14,674 nucleotides of DNA, taken from JAVBKA01 sp031546715 (GTDB lineage Bacteria > Bacillota > Clostridia > Oscillospirales > UBA929). Shown piece by piece: positions 6,939 to 13,549 of this stretch. The notes under the pieces were generated by a model. The model was not told the origin of the DNA. It searched no databases and saw only the letters and a program-made list of their open reading frames with translations. Position numbers and translations under genes: made by a program. The stretch is from contig JAVBKA010000158.1 of NCBI GenBank assembly GCA_031546715.1, forward strand, positions 1 through 14,674, in the 5' to 3' direction. Numbering within the stretch: position 1 is the stretch's first letter; the number at the start of each line of letters is the position of its first letter.

Positions 6939-7089
6939 CATTTGCTTGCGAGCTGTCAAGCACTGTGATGCTTGGTGGTTTTGCTGAAATAAATAATTCC
7001 TCTGTCTCAATCTGCGCTTGTTGTAAAATTGCGATAGCCTTTGTTGTTGCCCCAAAAAGCTTGTTGTACATCTCTGGATAGTTTGCCAT
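6919..7089 (-). CDS. 56-residue protein of unknown function, copy 2
   Basis: This is a near-identical paralogue of the gene at 5947-6117, exactly 972 bp to its right. It starts MANYPEMYNKLFGATTKAIA, continues ILQQAQIETEELFISAKPPS and ends with a charged tail, 56 residues in all. It has AGGAG about 6 nt before its ATG (rc of 7087-7089). Differences from copy 1 are Q13G, V27I, Y33F, T47S, K51E and K56R, mostly conservative. It has a 17-bp-spaced promoter, sits divergent from a different small HTH gene, and its transcript probably ends at the terminator at 6777-6810. The function is unknown. The gene is below common length cut-offs and easily missed, since another frame over the same bases gives a longer but meaningless reading. 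Confidence 0.82.
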   Translation of the reverse strand: MANYPEMYNKLFGATTKAIAILQQAQIETEELFISAKPPSITVLDSSQANEGDDRR

Positions 7090-7102
7090 AAAAATCTCCT
7101 CT

Positions 7103-7183
7103 ATCTAATGTACAAATAATATATCATCTATTAGTCTATATGTAAAGATAAGATTTGTTTTAATGTAGATTAATACATTAGAT
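7103..7183. promoter_or_regulatory. Operator-like repeats between the divergent genes of module 2
   Basis: ATCTAATGTA (7103-7112) and TACATTAGAT (7174-7183) form a perfect 10-bp inverted pair. The half-site TAATGTA also occurs at 7161-7167, making a tight palindrome TAATGTA-N6-TACATTA (7161-7180) just before the ribosome binding site of the HTH gene. Three copies of one half-site in an 80-bp divergent promoter suggest binding of the adjacent HTH protein. Binding by that protein is inferred from position. Confidence 0.55.
7118..7146 (-). promoter_or_regulatory. Sigma-A promoter of the second 56-residue gene
   Basis: On the minus strand TTTACA (7146-7141) and TATATT (7123-7118) are exactly 17 bp apart. 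The predicted start falls at about 7111, inside the TAATGTA half-site at 7106-7112, so a bound repressor would overlap transcription initiation. Confidence 0.6.
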
Positions 7184-7195
7184 ACGAGGTGTGTT

Positions 7196-7411
7196 ATGAT
7201 TAAGCTTAGAGTAACAGAGCTTTTACAAGAACATGGAAAAACTAAATATTGGCTGTACAAACAGATGGGCATGAGCTATCAAAACTATAATAAAATGATA
7301 AGCAACCAAACCGCTTCTATCAGATATGAAAACATAGAAACCCTTTGCGTCATATTTTCTGTCACACCGAATGAGCTTTTTGAATATGATTTTGAAACTT
7401 CAAAGATTTAA
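7196..7411 (+). CDS. Small Cro/CI-type HTH regulator, module 2
   Basis: This 71-residue stand-alone HTH domain is of the HTH_26 type. The features are KLRVTELLQEHGKTKYWLYK (helices 1-2), MSYQNYNKMISN (turn and recognition helix) and SIRYENIETLC followed by TPNELFEYD (helices 4-5). The start is ATG at 7196, with GAGGTG upstream. It is divergent from the second 56-residue gene across inverted repeats. It shares only the general fold with the module-1 HTH protein, in contrast to the near identity of their 56-residue partners. It is probably a repressor of the intergenic promoter. No gene follows on the plus strand before the repeat region, and its terminator is not obvious. Confidence 0.88.
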   Translation: MIKLRVTELLQEHGKTKYWLYKQMGMSYQNYNKMISNQTASIRYENIETLCVIFSVTPNELFEYDFETSKI

Positions 7412-7477
7412 AACGATATGCGAGCAATCCAAAAAGTAGCAAGTTTCAGTAAATCTCAAACCGACACAGACATGTGA

Positions 7478-7743
7478 CCCTACGCCGATTTACCCAAGGT
7501 GCAGCAACCACCGTTCGTAGGGTGCGACGTCCTCGGCGCACCGCCGTTCTTGCCAACGCACCGCCCGTTCCTAGCCCACGCACCGTATCGCCCAAAGGGA
7601 CGTGCGCAACAACCCTGCGCTGTTTCTTACGATTATTTGGGTTCGCGCGGCTCAGAGCAAGAGTTTCGAGCTGTGCGCAGCTCGATAAAAGGCGTTGCCT
7701 TTTAAAACCATGAGCTTTTGAAAAAGCTCAATCAAAACTTTTG
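7478..7743 (+). repeat. Dispersed repeat element, copy A
   Basis: This GC-rich, non-coding stretch matches 12702-12994 in inverted orientation, including exact matches of 43 bp (7508-7550) and 50 bp (7681-7730). It holds degenerate 20-nt GCACCG-type tandem units near 7537-7590, then three consecutive hairpins: CGAGCTG/CAGCTCG (7667-7684), AAAAGGC/GCCTTTT (7687-7703) and TGAGCTTTT/AAAAGCTCA (7711-7730). No transposase or clear target duplication was seen. It resembles a REP/MITE-type repeat. The 66 nt before it (7412-7477) show nothing recognisable. Open frames over it are unlike any protein I know and follow the repeat structure. Confidence 0.8.
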
Positions 7744-7752
7744 CTTCAATCC

Positions 7753-7794
7753 AAAAACAGGGGTACGAGCCTGCACAAGCTCATACTCCTGTTT
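7753..7794 (-). terminator. Intrinsic terminator after flgE
   Basis: The arms 7755-7770 and 7779-7794 pair over 16 positions with one G-T wobble and one mismatch, around an 8-nt loop. On the minus strand the stem runs into TTTTT (7757-7753). It lies about 105 nt after the flgE stop codon and marks the end of the flagellar transcript. No gene was seen between it and flgE. Confidence 0.72.
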
Positions 7795-7899
7795 AATGTT
7801 TCTATAAATCTGACTTCTCTCTCTATCAGACGCTGTTAATACTTCACTTATTCTTAAAAATGCCGTGCATTCTTAATACATGTTAATCAGAGATGCTAA

Positions 7900-8889
7900 T
7901 TATCTCTTCAGGTTGACTAATTCCTCAAGTAAGGAGTCGGAAACGGTGATTATACGGGAGTTAGCTTGGAATCCACGCTGGGTGATAATCATGTCGGTAA
8001 ACTCTCTTGAAAGGTCAACGTTACTCATTTCAAGTGCGCCCGATTTAACTGGACCGTTGACATCTGTGTCAGGTAGGGCAATTCTTGGGCTGCCTGAGTT
8101 TGCGGATTCTCTGTAAAGGCTGTTGCCTGCTCTTTCAAGTCCTGATGGATTAATAAAAGTGGTGGTGGCTAAAACGGCAACCTTAACGTTTACGCCGTTT
8201 TCGTCCATGGCGGAAATTAAGCCTGTTGAGTCAATGGCAAGGCTTTTGTATGCTGTTGGGATTATAATTCTGCCAACTATGCTGTCGCGAGTTTCTCTGC
8301 CCTCTTCGCCAGTGACGTTCATGGGAAGTATTCCGCCTTCAGGAGATGACAATTCTTCGAGCTGACCTTCGTCCTCTTTGCCTGCGCCCCAGATAATGTT
8401 TTCGTCGCTGGTTAAGTGCTCCATGACTGCTTCTTCCGTGGATTCAGGAAGCTCGCTGTCGCTGAGAAGCATAATTCCCTGTACAAACATACCCGAGCCT
8501 GTTACCAGATAGCCATGAGGGTCAAGATACATGTTACCTGCACGGGTGTACATAGTTTCTTCTCCGGCGGTAACTGAAAAGAAGCCTTCGCCGTCAATCA
8601 TAAGGTCTAATGTACGGTCGGTTGTTTGAGTGCTACCGTTTGTATGTATAACGTCAATTGCGGCAGTTGTGACGCCTAGACCGATTTGCTTTGGGTTTGT
8701 ACCGCCTGTGCTTCCAGAAGCTGATGGTGCAGCGGCAGGAGCAAGAGTTTGGTTGTACATTTCAACAAAGGTCGCGCGGCTAGTTTTGTAACCAAAGGTG
8801 TTAACGTTTGAAATATTGTTAGCCACAACGTCCATTTTAACTTGGTGATTTCTAAGACCGGCAACACCGGCAAACATGGATCTAAGCAT
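7900..8889 (-). CDS. flgE: Flagellar hook protein FlgE
   Basis: FlgE polymerises into the curved hook joining the flagellar rod and filament outside the cell, after export by the flagellar type III system. The 329-residue protein has the N-terminal D0 signature MLRSMFAGVAGL and NNISNVNTFGYKTSR, then GGTNPKQIGLGV and GSTQTTDRTLDLMIDGEGFF (about 62-110), both specific to FlgE rather than FlgG. The C-terminal D0 helix reads NVDLSREFTDMIITQRGFQA. An acidic stretch (about 145-200) is probably the variable outer domain. It has ATG at 8889 with GGAGG 8 nt upstream. It lies 105 nt after flgD with a sigma-28-like promoter in the gap, and a terminator follows. No signal peptide is present, as expected for type III export. 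Confidence 0.93.
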   Translation of the reverse strand: MLRSMFAGVAGLRNHQVKMDVVANNISNVNTFGYKTSRATFVEMYNQTLAPAAAPSASGSTGGTNPKQIGLGVTTAAIDVIHTNGSTQTTDRTLDLMIDGEGFFSVTAGEETMYTRAGNMYLDPHGYLVTGSGMFVQGIMLLSDSELPESTEEAVMEHLTSDENIIWGAGKEDEGQLEELSSPEGGILPMNVTGEEGRETRDSIVGRIIIPTAYKSLAIDSTGLISAMDENGVNVKVAVLATTTFINPSGLERAGNSLYRESANSGSPRIALPDTDVNGPVKSGALEMSNVDLSREFTDMIITQRGFQANSRIITVSDSLLEELVNLKR

Positions 8890-8936
8890 TGTTTCTGCCT
8901 CCGTATTAAATACTGATTTTTCAACTTATAAAGTAT

Positions 8937-8963
8937 ATATCGTAAGTTTATTAGCTAACTTTA
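8937..8963 (-). promoter_or_regulatory. Sigma-28 (SigD/FliA)-like promoter before flgE
   Basis: On the minus strand TAAAGTTA begins at 8963 and TACGATAT lies at 8944-8937, with exactly 15 bp between TAAA and the second box. The first element matches the enteric TAAAGTTT at 7 of 8 bases, and TACGATAT matches the SigD box GCCGATAT at 6 of 8. Transcription would start near 8930, about 40 nt before the flgE ATG. An AT-rich 8-bp hairpin (8973-8992) lies just after the flgD stop and may weakly attenuate readthrough. Confidence 0.55.
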
Positions 8964-8994
8964 GGGATTTTTAAAAACTTTTTCAAGTTTTTTA

Positions 8995-9624
8995 TTAACC
9001 GAGAGCTTCCAAGGAATCAGCAACATTAAGAATTTGATATAAGCCGACCTCTGTACCGTTTACAGAGACATACATGTTGCCGTCCTTCAGGCTGATTTTA
9101 TCAACCTTGCCTTCAAACTCATGCTTTGTGCCGTCCTCAGCAGGAATTTCAGCTTTAATGTACTTGCCGACCATTGCTGTTCCCGCAAGCATTTGCGAAC
9201 TGTCGCCTGCTAAAATGCTGTTATTAAAGACTTGAGAAACGTCCTTGAGCCAAACCATTTTCTCGCCGACCTTGACATAGGGTTTTCCTGCTTCAACACC
9301 TGCACTGTCAACAGGACCGCATACGTCTGTGATAACTCCGGTGGCTTCGTCTCTAAGTACGCCGACGATGCCTTTTCCAATCATTGAATATGCCTGAGAA
9401 ACCGTCGTTCCGGTAGACACTGATTGCATACTTTCCAGCGCGGAGAACTGCGCCATTTGAGCAATCATCGCTGCGTTATCCATTGGGGCGGACGGATCTT
9501 GATTCTGTAGCTGTGTGAGAAGAATATGCATGAACTGATCCTTACCCATTTCTTGAACGGGCTTACGCTTCTGCTCCTGCAAAATATAATCTGTCGCGCT
9601 GTTTGTTACGGCTGGAACTGGCAT
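8995..9624 (-). CDS. flgD: Flagellar hook capping/assembly protein FlgD
   Basis: FlgD caps the growing hook and directs FlgE assembly; it is discarded when the hook is finished. The 209-residue protein carries the FlgD N-terminal signature MGKDQFMHILLTQLQNQDPS followed by PMDNAAMIAQMAQFSALESM (about 26-66). The C-terminal half is beta-rich (MIGKGIVGVL, GKVDKISLKDGNMYVSVNG), ending in a short helix. Its length is normal for Firmicutes. The start is ATG with GGAGG 8 nt upstream, and fliK ends 19 nt before it, so the two are cotranscribed. No signal peptide is present, consistent with type III export. Confidence 0.92.
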   Translation of the reverse strand: MPVPAVTNSATDYILQEQKRKPVQEMGKDQFMHILLTQLQNQDPSAPMDNAAMIAQMAQFSALESMQSVSTGTTVSQAYSMIGKGIVGVLRDEATGVITDVCGPVDSAGVEAGKPYVKVGEKMVWLKDVSQVFNNSILAGDSSQMLAGTAMVGKYIKAEIPAEDGTKHEFEGKVDKISLKDGNMYVSVNGTEVGLYQILNVADSLEALG

Positions 9625-9643
9625 TTAGTGTACCTCCAAAATT

Positions 9644-11572
9644 TTATGCTCTTAAGTCAAACCCTGTGTCATCAAGCTTTTCGGGAGCAAGTGCGTTGTT
9701 TCCGTATACCAGATTGGTAATTCTTGATTCAATAATTTGATTGGTGTTGATTCTGTTTAGGCTTCGTTTGCCTGACTTGCCGTCCTGATAGCTTTGTGGT
9801 GAGCCGTTGCCCTGCTGTTGGTCAAAGGAGCCTCGTGAAAAGTCCCATGCTACGTCGGGTTGCTCGATGGAGATGGACTTCATGTTAATTCCCATGTCCT
9901 TCAAGGCGTTTTGAAGTTCTGTCATCTGTCCTGCCATAAGGTTTCGCACTGTGTCGTTTGCGGGCTTAAGGGTTGCCTTAATGCCCTCCTTTGTGGACTC
10001 TATGATTACTGACATTTTACCAAGATATTCAGGGCTAAGTTGAAGCTCTAGCTTTGTAACGCCCTCGCCCTTATGCAGTGCCGCCGACTGTATCAGACGG
10101 TCAGCGATTTGTGCGGCGGTGGTGGGCTGTTTTGCAGGTGCTTCCTGTGTAGAAGGTTGGTCAAAGACTGTTCTTGAAGAATTTTGCTGTGCGTTCTGCA
10201 CTGCGGAGCTGTCAAAAGGATTAAATTTTCCGTTTTTACTGTCTTTATCCTGTGAACTGCCCTCGTCTGCTGTATCGCTTGATGTATTGCTTGACGTGTC
10301 GCTAGAGGCGGAATCAACGGTTATGGACGTATCGCCCTTGGCTTGCTGTACAGGCTCTTCTGCGTCTGCGTCTGCGGATAATGTGTCTGTTTTCATCTGT
10401 TGCACAGTGTCGGGTGTTTCGGCGGCGGCTGTATCTGCTGACTGCTGTACAGGCTCGGTCATTTCGGTGAGCACTGTATCGGCGGTTAGCTGTTGTTCTG
10501 GCAGTGGTGCATTTTGGTCGAGGGTTTCTGGGGCGACTTCTGGTTCAACTACAATCATGTCAAGTCTTGATAATAAGAAGCTCTTAATGTCTGTTGGAGT
10601 TTGGGGAACTTCGGCAGTCTCGGCTGTTTCTCCTGCGGGTTTTGCAGTAGGCAGAGCGATTTGGTCAAGCTCATTTGCCATTTGTTCTCTGACTGCGTTT
10701 ATCGCCTCTGCGGCGGCTTCGTTTTCTATTGGGGATGGATTAACGCCAATGCCGTCAGTTGGTAGCTGTGTGCCGTCGGGCAGTGTATTTGAAACGTCTG
10801 TAAGACCTATGTACTCCATGCCGCTGGGTTGAGAGTCTGTCCGTGTTGTCATGGTTATTGTTGTAATTTTAATTGTTGTAATCTGGATGGCTTGGTTTTG
10901 TGGGTTCACCATTGACATCGGATTAACTGCAAGCCCTGATATGTCCTCGTCACTGAGGGACTGTATTAAGTCTACAAATTTTTCGAGAGTGTCCATAACA
11001 TCGTCTGCGGAGGTTATGCCTGTTTCGCTGTCTGCACCTGCGAAAGTGTCCCATATAGACAAAAAGCCGTCGTTTTCCTCCAAGCCCATTACCTGAGCAA
11101 TCAGACTCTTAAACTCATCCTGAGTTAGCAAGTCCGTGGGGAATACGACGTGCTTGACTTCCATGTCAAGTTTTACGGCTCCGGTTGTACCGTCTGCCGA
11201 CGTTTGAAATAGCTCTGCTATTGACTGAAATACTGCTTGATATACCGCTTCGTCGGTAATAGCCTCTGGGTTGTTCTCAAGTAAATCGTTCACTTGAGCA
11301 GCGTCCTGTTCAGTGGGGGTGACAGTTGGTAAGGAGCTTGCAACCTGTTCGAGGTTTTGTAATTGCTTAACTATTCGTGATGAAATGTCTGCGTACTTTG
11401 GTTGGGACTGATTTACCTTGCCTTGATATGCTTGACTGGATGTTTGACTGACCTGAGCCCGCTCTAAAATTCCTTTAAAGGCTTGACTGTAGGAAATTTT
11501 CGCTGAGCTGAATTTTTGTGATATCTTGGCGGGCGGCGTTCCGCTTAATAAGGGTGCTTGCATTTCTACCAT
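9644..11572 (-). CDS. fliK: Flagellar hook-length control protein FliK
   Basis: FliK is the exported ruler that measures hook length and switches the export gate (FlhB) from hook to filament substrates. The recognisable part is the C-terminal Flg_hook domain (about residues 504-571): TKLELQLSPEYLGKMSVII, then KATLKPANDTVRNLMAGQMT and LQNALKDMGINM. The first 500 residues are low-complexity, rich in T, S, Q, A, D and E (SSDTSSNTSSDTAD, for example), as usual for the ruler region. At 642 residues it is among the longer FliK proteins. The ATG at 11572 has GGGGGA 8 nt upstream; an in-frame TTG at 11587 would overlap that site and is rejected. It lies between ylxF/motE-like and flgD, as in B. subtilis. 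Confidence 0.9.
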   Translation of the reverse strand: MVEMQAPLLSGTPPAKISQKFSSAKISYSQAFKGILERAQVSQTSSQAYQGKVNQSQPKYADISSRIVKQLQNLEQVASSLPTVTPTEQDAAQVNDLLENNPEAITDEAVYQAVFQSIAELFQTSADGTTGAVKLDMEVKHVVFPTDLLTQDEFKSLIAQVMGLEENDGFLSIWDTFAGADSETGITSADDVMDTLEKFVDLIQSLSDEDISGLAVNPMSMVNPQNQAIQITTIKITTITMTTRTDSQPSGMEYIGLTDVSNTLPDGTQLPTDGIGVNPSPIENEAAAEAINAVREQMANELDQIALPTAKPAGETAETAEVPQTPTDIKSFLLSRLDMIVVEPEVAPETLDQNAPLPEQQLTADTVLTEMTEPVQQSADTAAAETPDTVQQMKTDTLSADADAEEPVQQAKGDTSITVDSASSDTSSNTSSDTADEGSSQDKDSKNGKFNPFDSSAVQNAQQNSSRTVFDQPSTQEAPAKQPTTAAQIADRLIQSAALHKGEGVTKLELQLSPEYLGKMSVIIESTKEGIKATLKPANDTVRNLMAGQMTELQNALKDMGINMKSISIEQPDVAWDFSRGSFDQQQGNGSPQSYQDGKSGKRSLNRINTNQIIESRITNLVYGNNALAPEKLDDTGFDLRA

Positions 11573-11619
11573 TCTAATATCCCCCAAAGAACCAATACAT
11601 TGGCTTTAGTTTTATCCAT

Positions 11620-12552
11620 TTACGGTGACTGGCTGGGCAAAGGGTCAAGGTCGCTTAAGTCTGGGAACAGTTGTTGAAGGAGTGCCGTTGAAATTGATGT
11701 ATCTGAAAAACTGTCTAAAATAGCTGCTGCTTTTTTAGTATTCATTTTTTTGAGTAAAGCCAAGATATTCAGTTCATTGCCGTATTCTTCAAGTAAAATC
11801 GCGGCTTTTGACGGACTCATTTCAGACATTATTTTTGCCATGGTATTAATATCGTTAGAATCTGCAGAACCTTGAGCACCAAATTCATTTATTTTTTCAA
11901 GCCATGCTTCAACGGTGGCTTCGTTCTCTTCTAAAGCAGATTCTCTGTCCGTCAGTTCAGTGTCTCTAAGTTCAAGCTCCTCAGTGGTTTTGTCGATTTC
12001 CTCCTGCGATTCAGTAATGGATTGTTGCATGTCATAAACGTCTTGAATTTCTGCTTTATAGTAGTCCTCACGGGACATTTCTTCGGGATTTAGGAAATAT
12101 AGTACAGGCCCGCGGATGATGCCCTCGGGGTCGAGGAGATATTTAATGCTTCCGTCTTCGCCGTACTCAGCTAAACGGCAGGTTGCCAGTACGCCCAGAA
12201 TTGCAATAATCCAAAATAGATTTACGCCTATGAACATGCCTAAAGCAGGTCGCTTTTTCTTCTTGGGCGACCCCTCTCCTGACGACTTGGCTTCTTTAGT
12301 TTTTTGGGCTTTTTTATCAGGCTTGGCGGCAGGTGCAGCGTCTTCGTCTGCATCACGTTTACGTCTGGCTTCTCTGGGGTCTTCGTCCTCGTTATCGTCA
12401 GCAGCACCTTTTTTGTTTGGCTTACCATTTTTCTTATTGCCTGCGCCCTGTTCTTCTTCCTCTATATCCTTGACTCTTTTAGCCTTTACTTCATCTGGCA
12501 TATAGACCGCCGTTTCTCCGATGACCGGAATTTTTTGAGATGCTGACCTCAC
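11620..12552 (-). CDS. YlxF/MotE-like flagellar membrane protein with MgtE N-terminal domain
   Basis: This 310-residue protein matches by place and architecture the YlxF/MotE group, which sits between fliJ and fliK. MotE-type proteins are thought to assist export or the motor. Order: a very charged cytosolic tail (about 20-102, with EEEEQ, DNEDEDPREARRKRD and many lysines), one membrane segment MFIGVNLFWIIAILGVLATC (106-125), a coiled coil (about 165-225) and a helical MgtE_N-type repeat (about 235-298) with MSPSKAAILLEEY and MNTKKAAAILDSF. The 100-residue charged extension is longer than in relatives I know. The start is uncertain: GTG at 12552 has no good ribosome binding site, and an ATG 17 codons downstream (MPDEV) is possible. 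The stop is 47 nt before fliK. Confidence 0.82.
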   Translation of the reverse strand: MRSASQKIPVIGETAVYMPDEVKAKRVKDIEEEEQGAGNKKNGKPNKKGAADDNEDEDPREARRKRDADEDAAPAAKPDKKAQKTKEAKSSGEGSPKKKKRPALGMFIGVNLFWIIAILGVLATCRLAEYGEDGSIKYLLDPEGIIRGPVLYFLNPEEMSREDYYKAEIQDVYDMQQSITESQEEIDKTTEELELRDTELTDRESALEENEATVEAWLEKINEFGAQGSADSNDINTMAKIMSEMSPSKAAILLEEYGNELNILALLKKMNTKKAAAILDSFSDTSISTALLQQLFPDLSDLDPLPSQSP

Positions 12553-12568
12553 TCATCGGCGAGAGGAA

Positions 12569-12630
12569 AGCATATATATGCTCATAATACTTTGTATATC
12601 TATTTTTCGATACTTTTTAAAAATTCTTTA
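12569..12630 (-). promoter_or_regulatory. Candidate promoter region of the ylxF-fliK-flgD unit
   Basis: On the minus strand TTTAAA (12621-12616) and TATACA (12598-12593) are 17 bp apart. Overlapping it, TAAA (12630-12627) lies 15 bp from ATCGAAAA (12611-12604), a weak sigma-28-like pair. A perfect 14-bp palindrome AGCATATATATGCT (12569-12582) follows, near the expected transcript start. Neither promoter is strong. A promoter is expected here because the long repeat spacer separates this block from fliJ. Confidence 0.35.
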
Positions 12631-12701
12631 ATCTAAAAATTTATTAAAAATTGAAAGTTCAGAGAAAACCTTTTCAGAACTAGAATCTTAACCCAAAAAT
12701 G

Positions 12702-13014
12702 CAAAAGTTTTGCATGAGCTTTTTCAAAAGCTCATGGTTTTAAAAGGCAACGCCTTTTATCGAGTCGCGCACGACTCGAAATCCAACTTTGAGCCGCGCG
12801 AACCAAATAATCGTAAGAAGAAACGCAACACAGCGCAGGGTTGTTGCACACGTCCCTTGGTGTTGCTGTGTTTAGTGCGAAGGACGGCGGTGCGTGGGTT
12901 AGAACGGCGGTGCGTGGGTTAGAACGGCGGTGCGCCGAGGACGTCGCACCCTACGAACGGTGGATTGCTGCGTTTTGGGTAAATCGGCGTAGGGGCGAAC
13001 TTTGTTCGCCTGAG
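12702..13014 (-). repeat. Dispersed repeat element, copy B (inverted relative to copy A)
   Basis: The reverse complement of this stretch aligns with 7478-7743, with exact blocks at 12715-12764 (50 bp) and 12921-12963 (43 bp). It holds the same three hairpins: CATGAGCTTTT/AAAAGCTCATG (12713-12736), AAAAGGC/GCCTTTT (12742-12758) and CGAGTCG/CGACTCG (12761-12778). It extends beyond copy A through a GGCGAAC/GTTCGCC hairpin (12994-13010). Copy B is longer than copy A mainly through extra tandem units. No coding role was seen. Confidence 0.8.
12884..12936. repeat. 20-bp tandem repeat inside copy B
   Basis: The unit ACGGCGGTGCGTGGGTTAGA occurs perfectly at 12884-12903 and 12904-12923, with a partial third copy at 12924-12934. 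Copy A holds two or three degenerate versions of the same unit (7537-7590 on the other strand), so the unit count or sequence has changed between copies. Confidence 0.85.
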
Positions 13015-13144
13015 GTTGCGGCTATCTAGACGCTGTCGCTGTCACGTTCGTCACCGCGGTTGCGTTCTACGACCGCCGCTCCGCGCTACGTGGTGGTTGT
13101 TTGTAGGGTGCTCGATTGTTCACCGTAGTTTGTAGGTATGGTGA

Positions 13145-13285
13145 CCACCCCGCCCTTCGGGCACCCCTCCACAGAGGGGAATTGGGATGCGGGCGATGGA
13201 TTATTTCTCAACTTTAGATAACAAGCAAACTACGCAACCTGACAAAATTCCCCTCTGTGGAGGGGTTGCCCAACGGGCGGGGTAG
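13145..13285. repeat. About 140-bp inverted-repeat element (MITE/REP-like)
   Basis: The left arm (13145-13183) and right arm (13246-13285) are inverted copies, with an exact 21-bp inner part (13163-13183 against 13246-13266) and matching ACCCCGCCC/GGGCGGGGT ends (13147-13155, 13275-13283). Each arm contains its own hairpin, CCCCTC-CACA-GAGGGG, so nested folding is possible. The 62-bp centre has no gene. No target-site duplication could be set. Confidence 0.75.
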
Positions 13286-13549
13286 TATAGCCCCAAACAT
13301 AGCACAATCCCACCACACCAAACCACCACTACAGCCCCACCCTATCAAATTGCCGAATCATATAGTCAGGACGAGCGCGGCGCGACCAGTCTGCCGTACA
13401 ACAGCCCATCAGGCGCATCCAAAAGGGTGCTTTGCACGATGGCGGCAGACGTCTACCGCCAATCGCTTTACCACCTTTGTAAAGGAAGTGCCTCCGCGGC
13501 ATGAGCGGGACTGGGAGAAATATGCGTTTATGCCAAAGGTGTGCAAACC

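Noticed and set aside
6852..7055. Minus-strand open frame of 67 codons beginning MGQQQRLSQF
   Set aside because: It overlaps the 56-residue gene (6919-7089) in another frame. The latter has a near-identical paralogue and a good ribosome binding site, so the longer frame is a shadow.
7474..7713. Plus-strand open frames across repeat copy A
   Set aside because: The frames follow the repeat and its palindromes. Copy B has indels that shift the frame, and there is no domain or start site.
10119..10832. Long plus-strand open frame of 237 codons
   Set aside because: It lies wholly antisense to fliK in its low-complexity part. Its serine-rich product mirrors repetitive codons of fliK, and no ribosome binding site or domain was seen.
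12884..12936. Possible CRISPR array
   Set aside because: The 20-bp units are directly adjacent with no unique spacers, and no cas genes are present.
12710..13029. Plus-strand open frames of 70 and 62 codons in repeat copy B
   Set aside because: The product reflects the tandem repeat (repeated VRGLER) and hairpins and shows no protein-level conservation with copy A.
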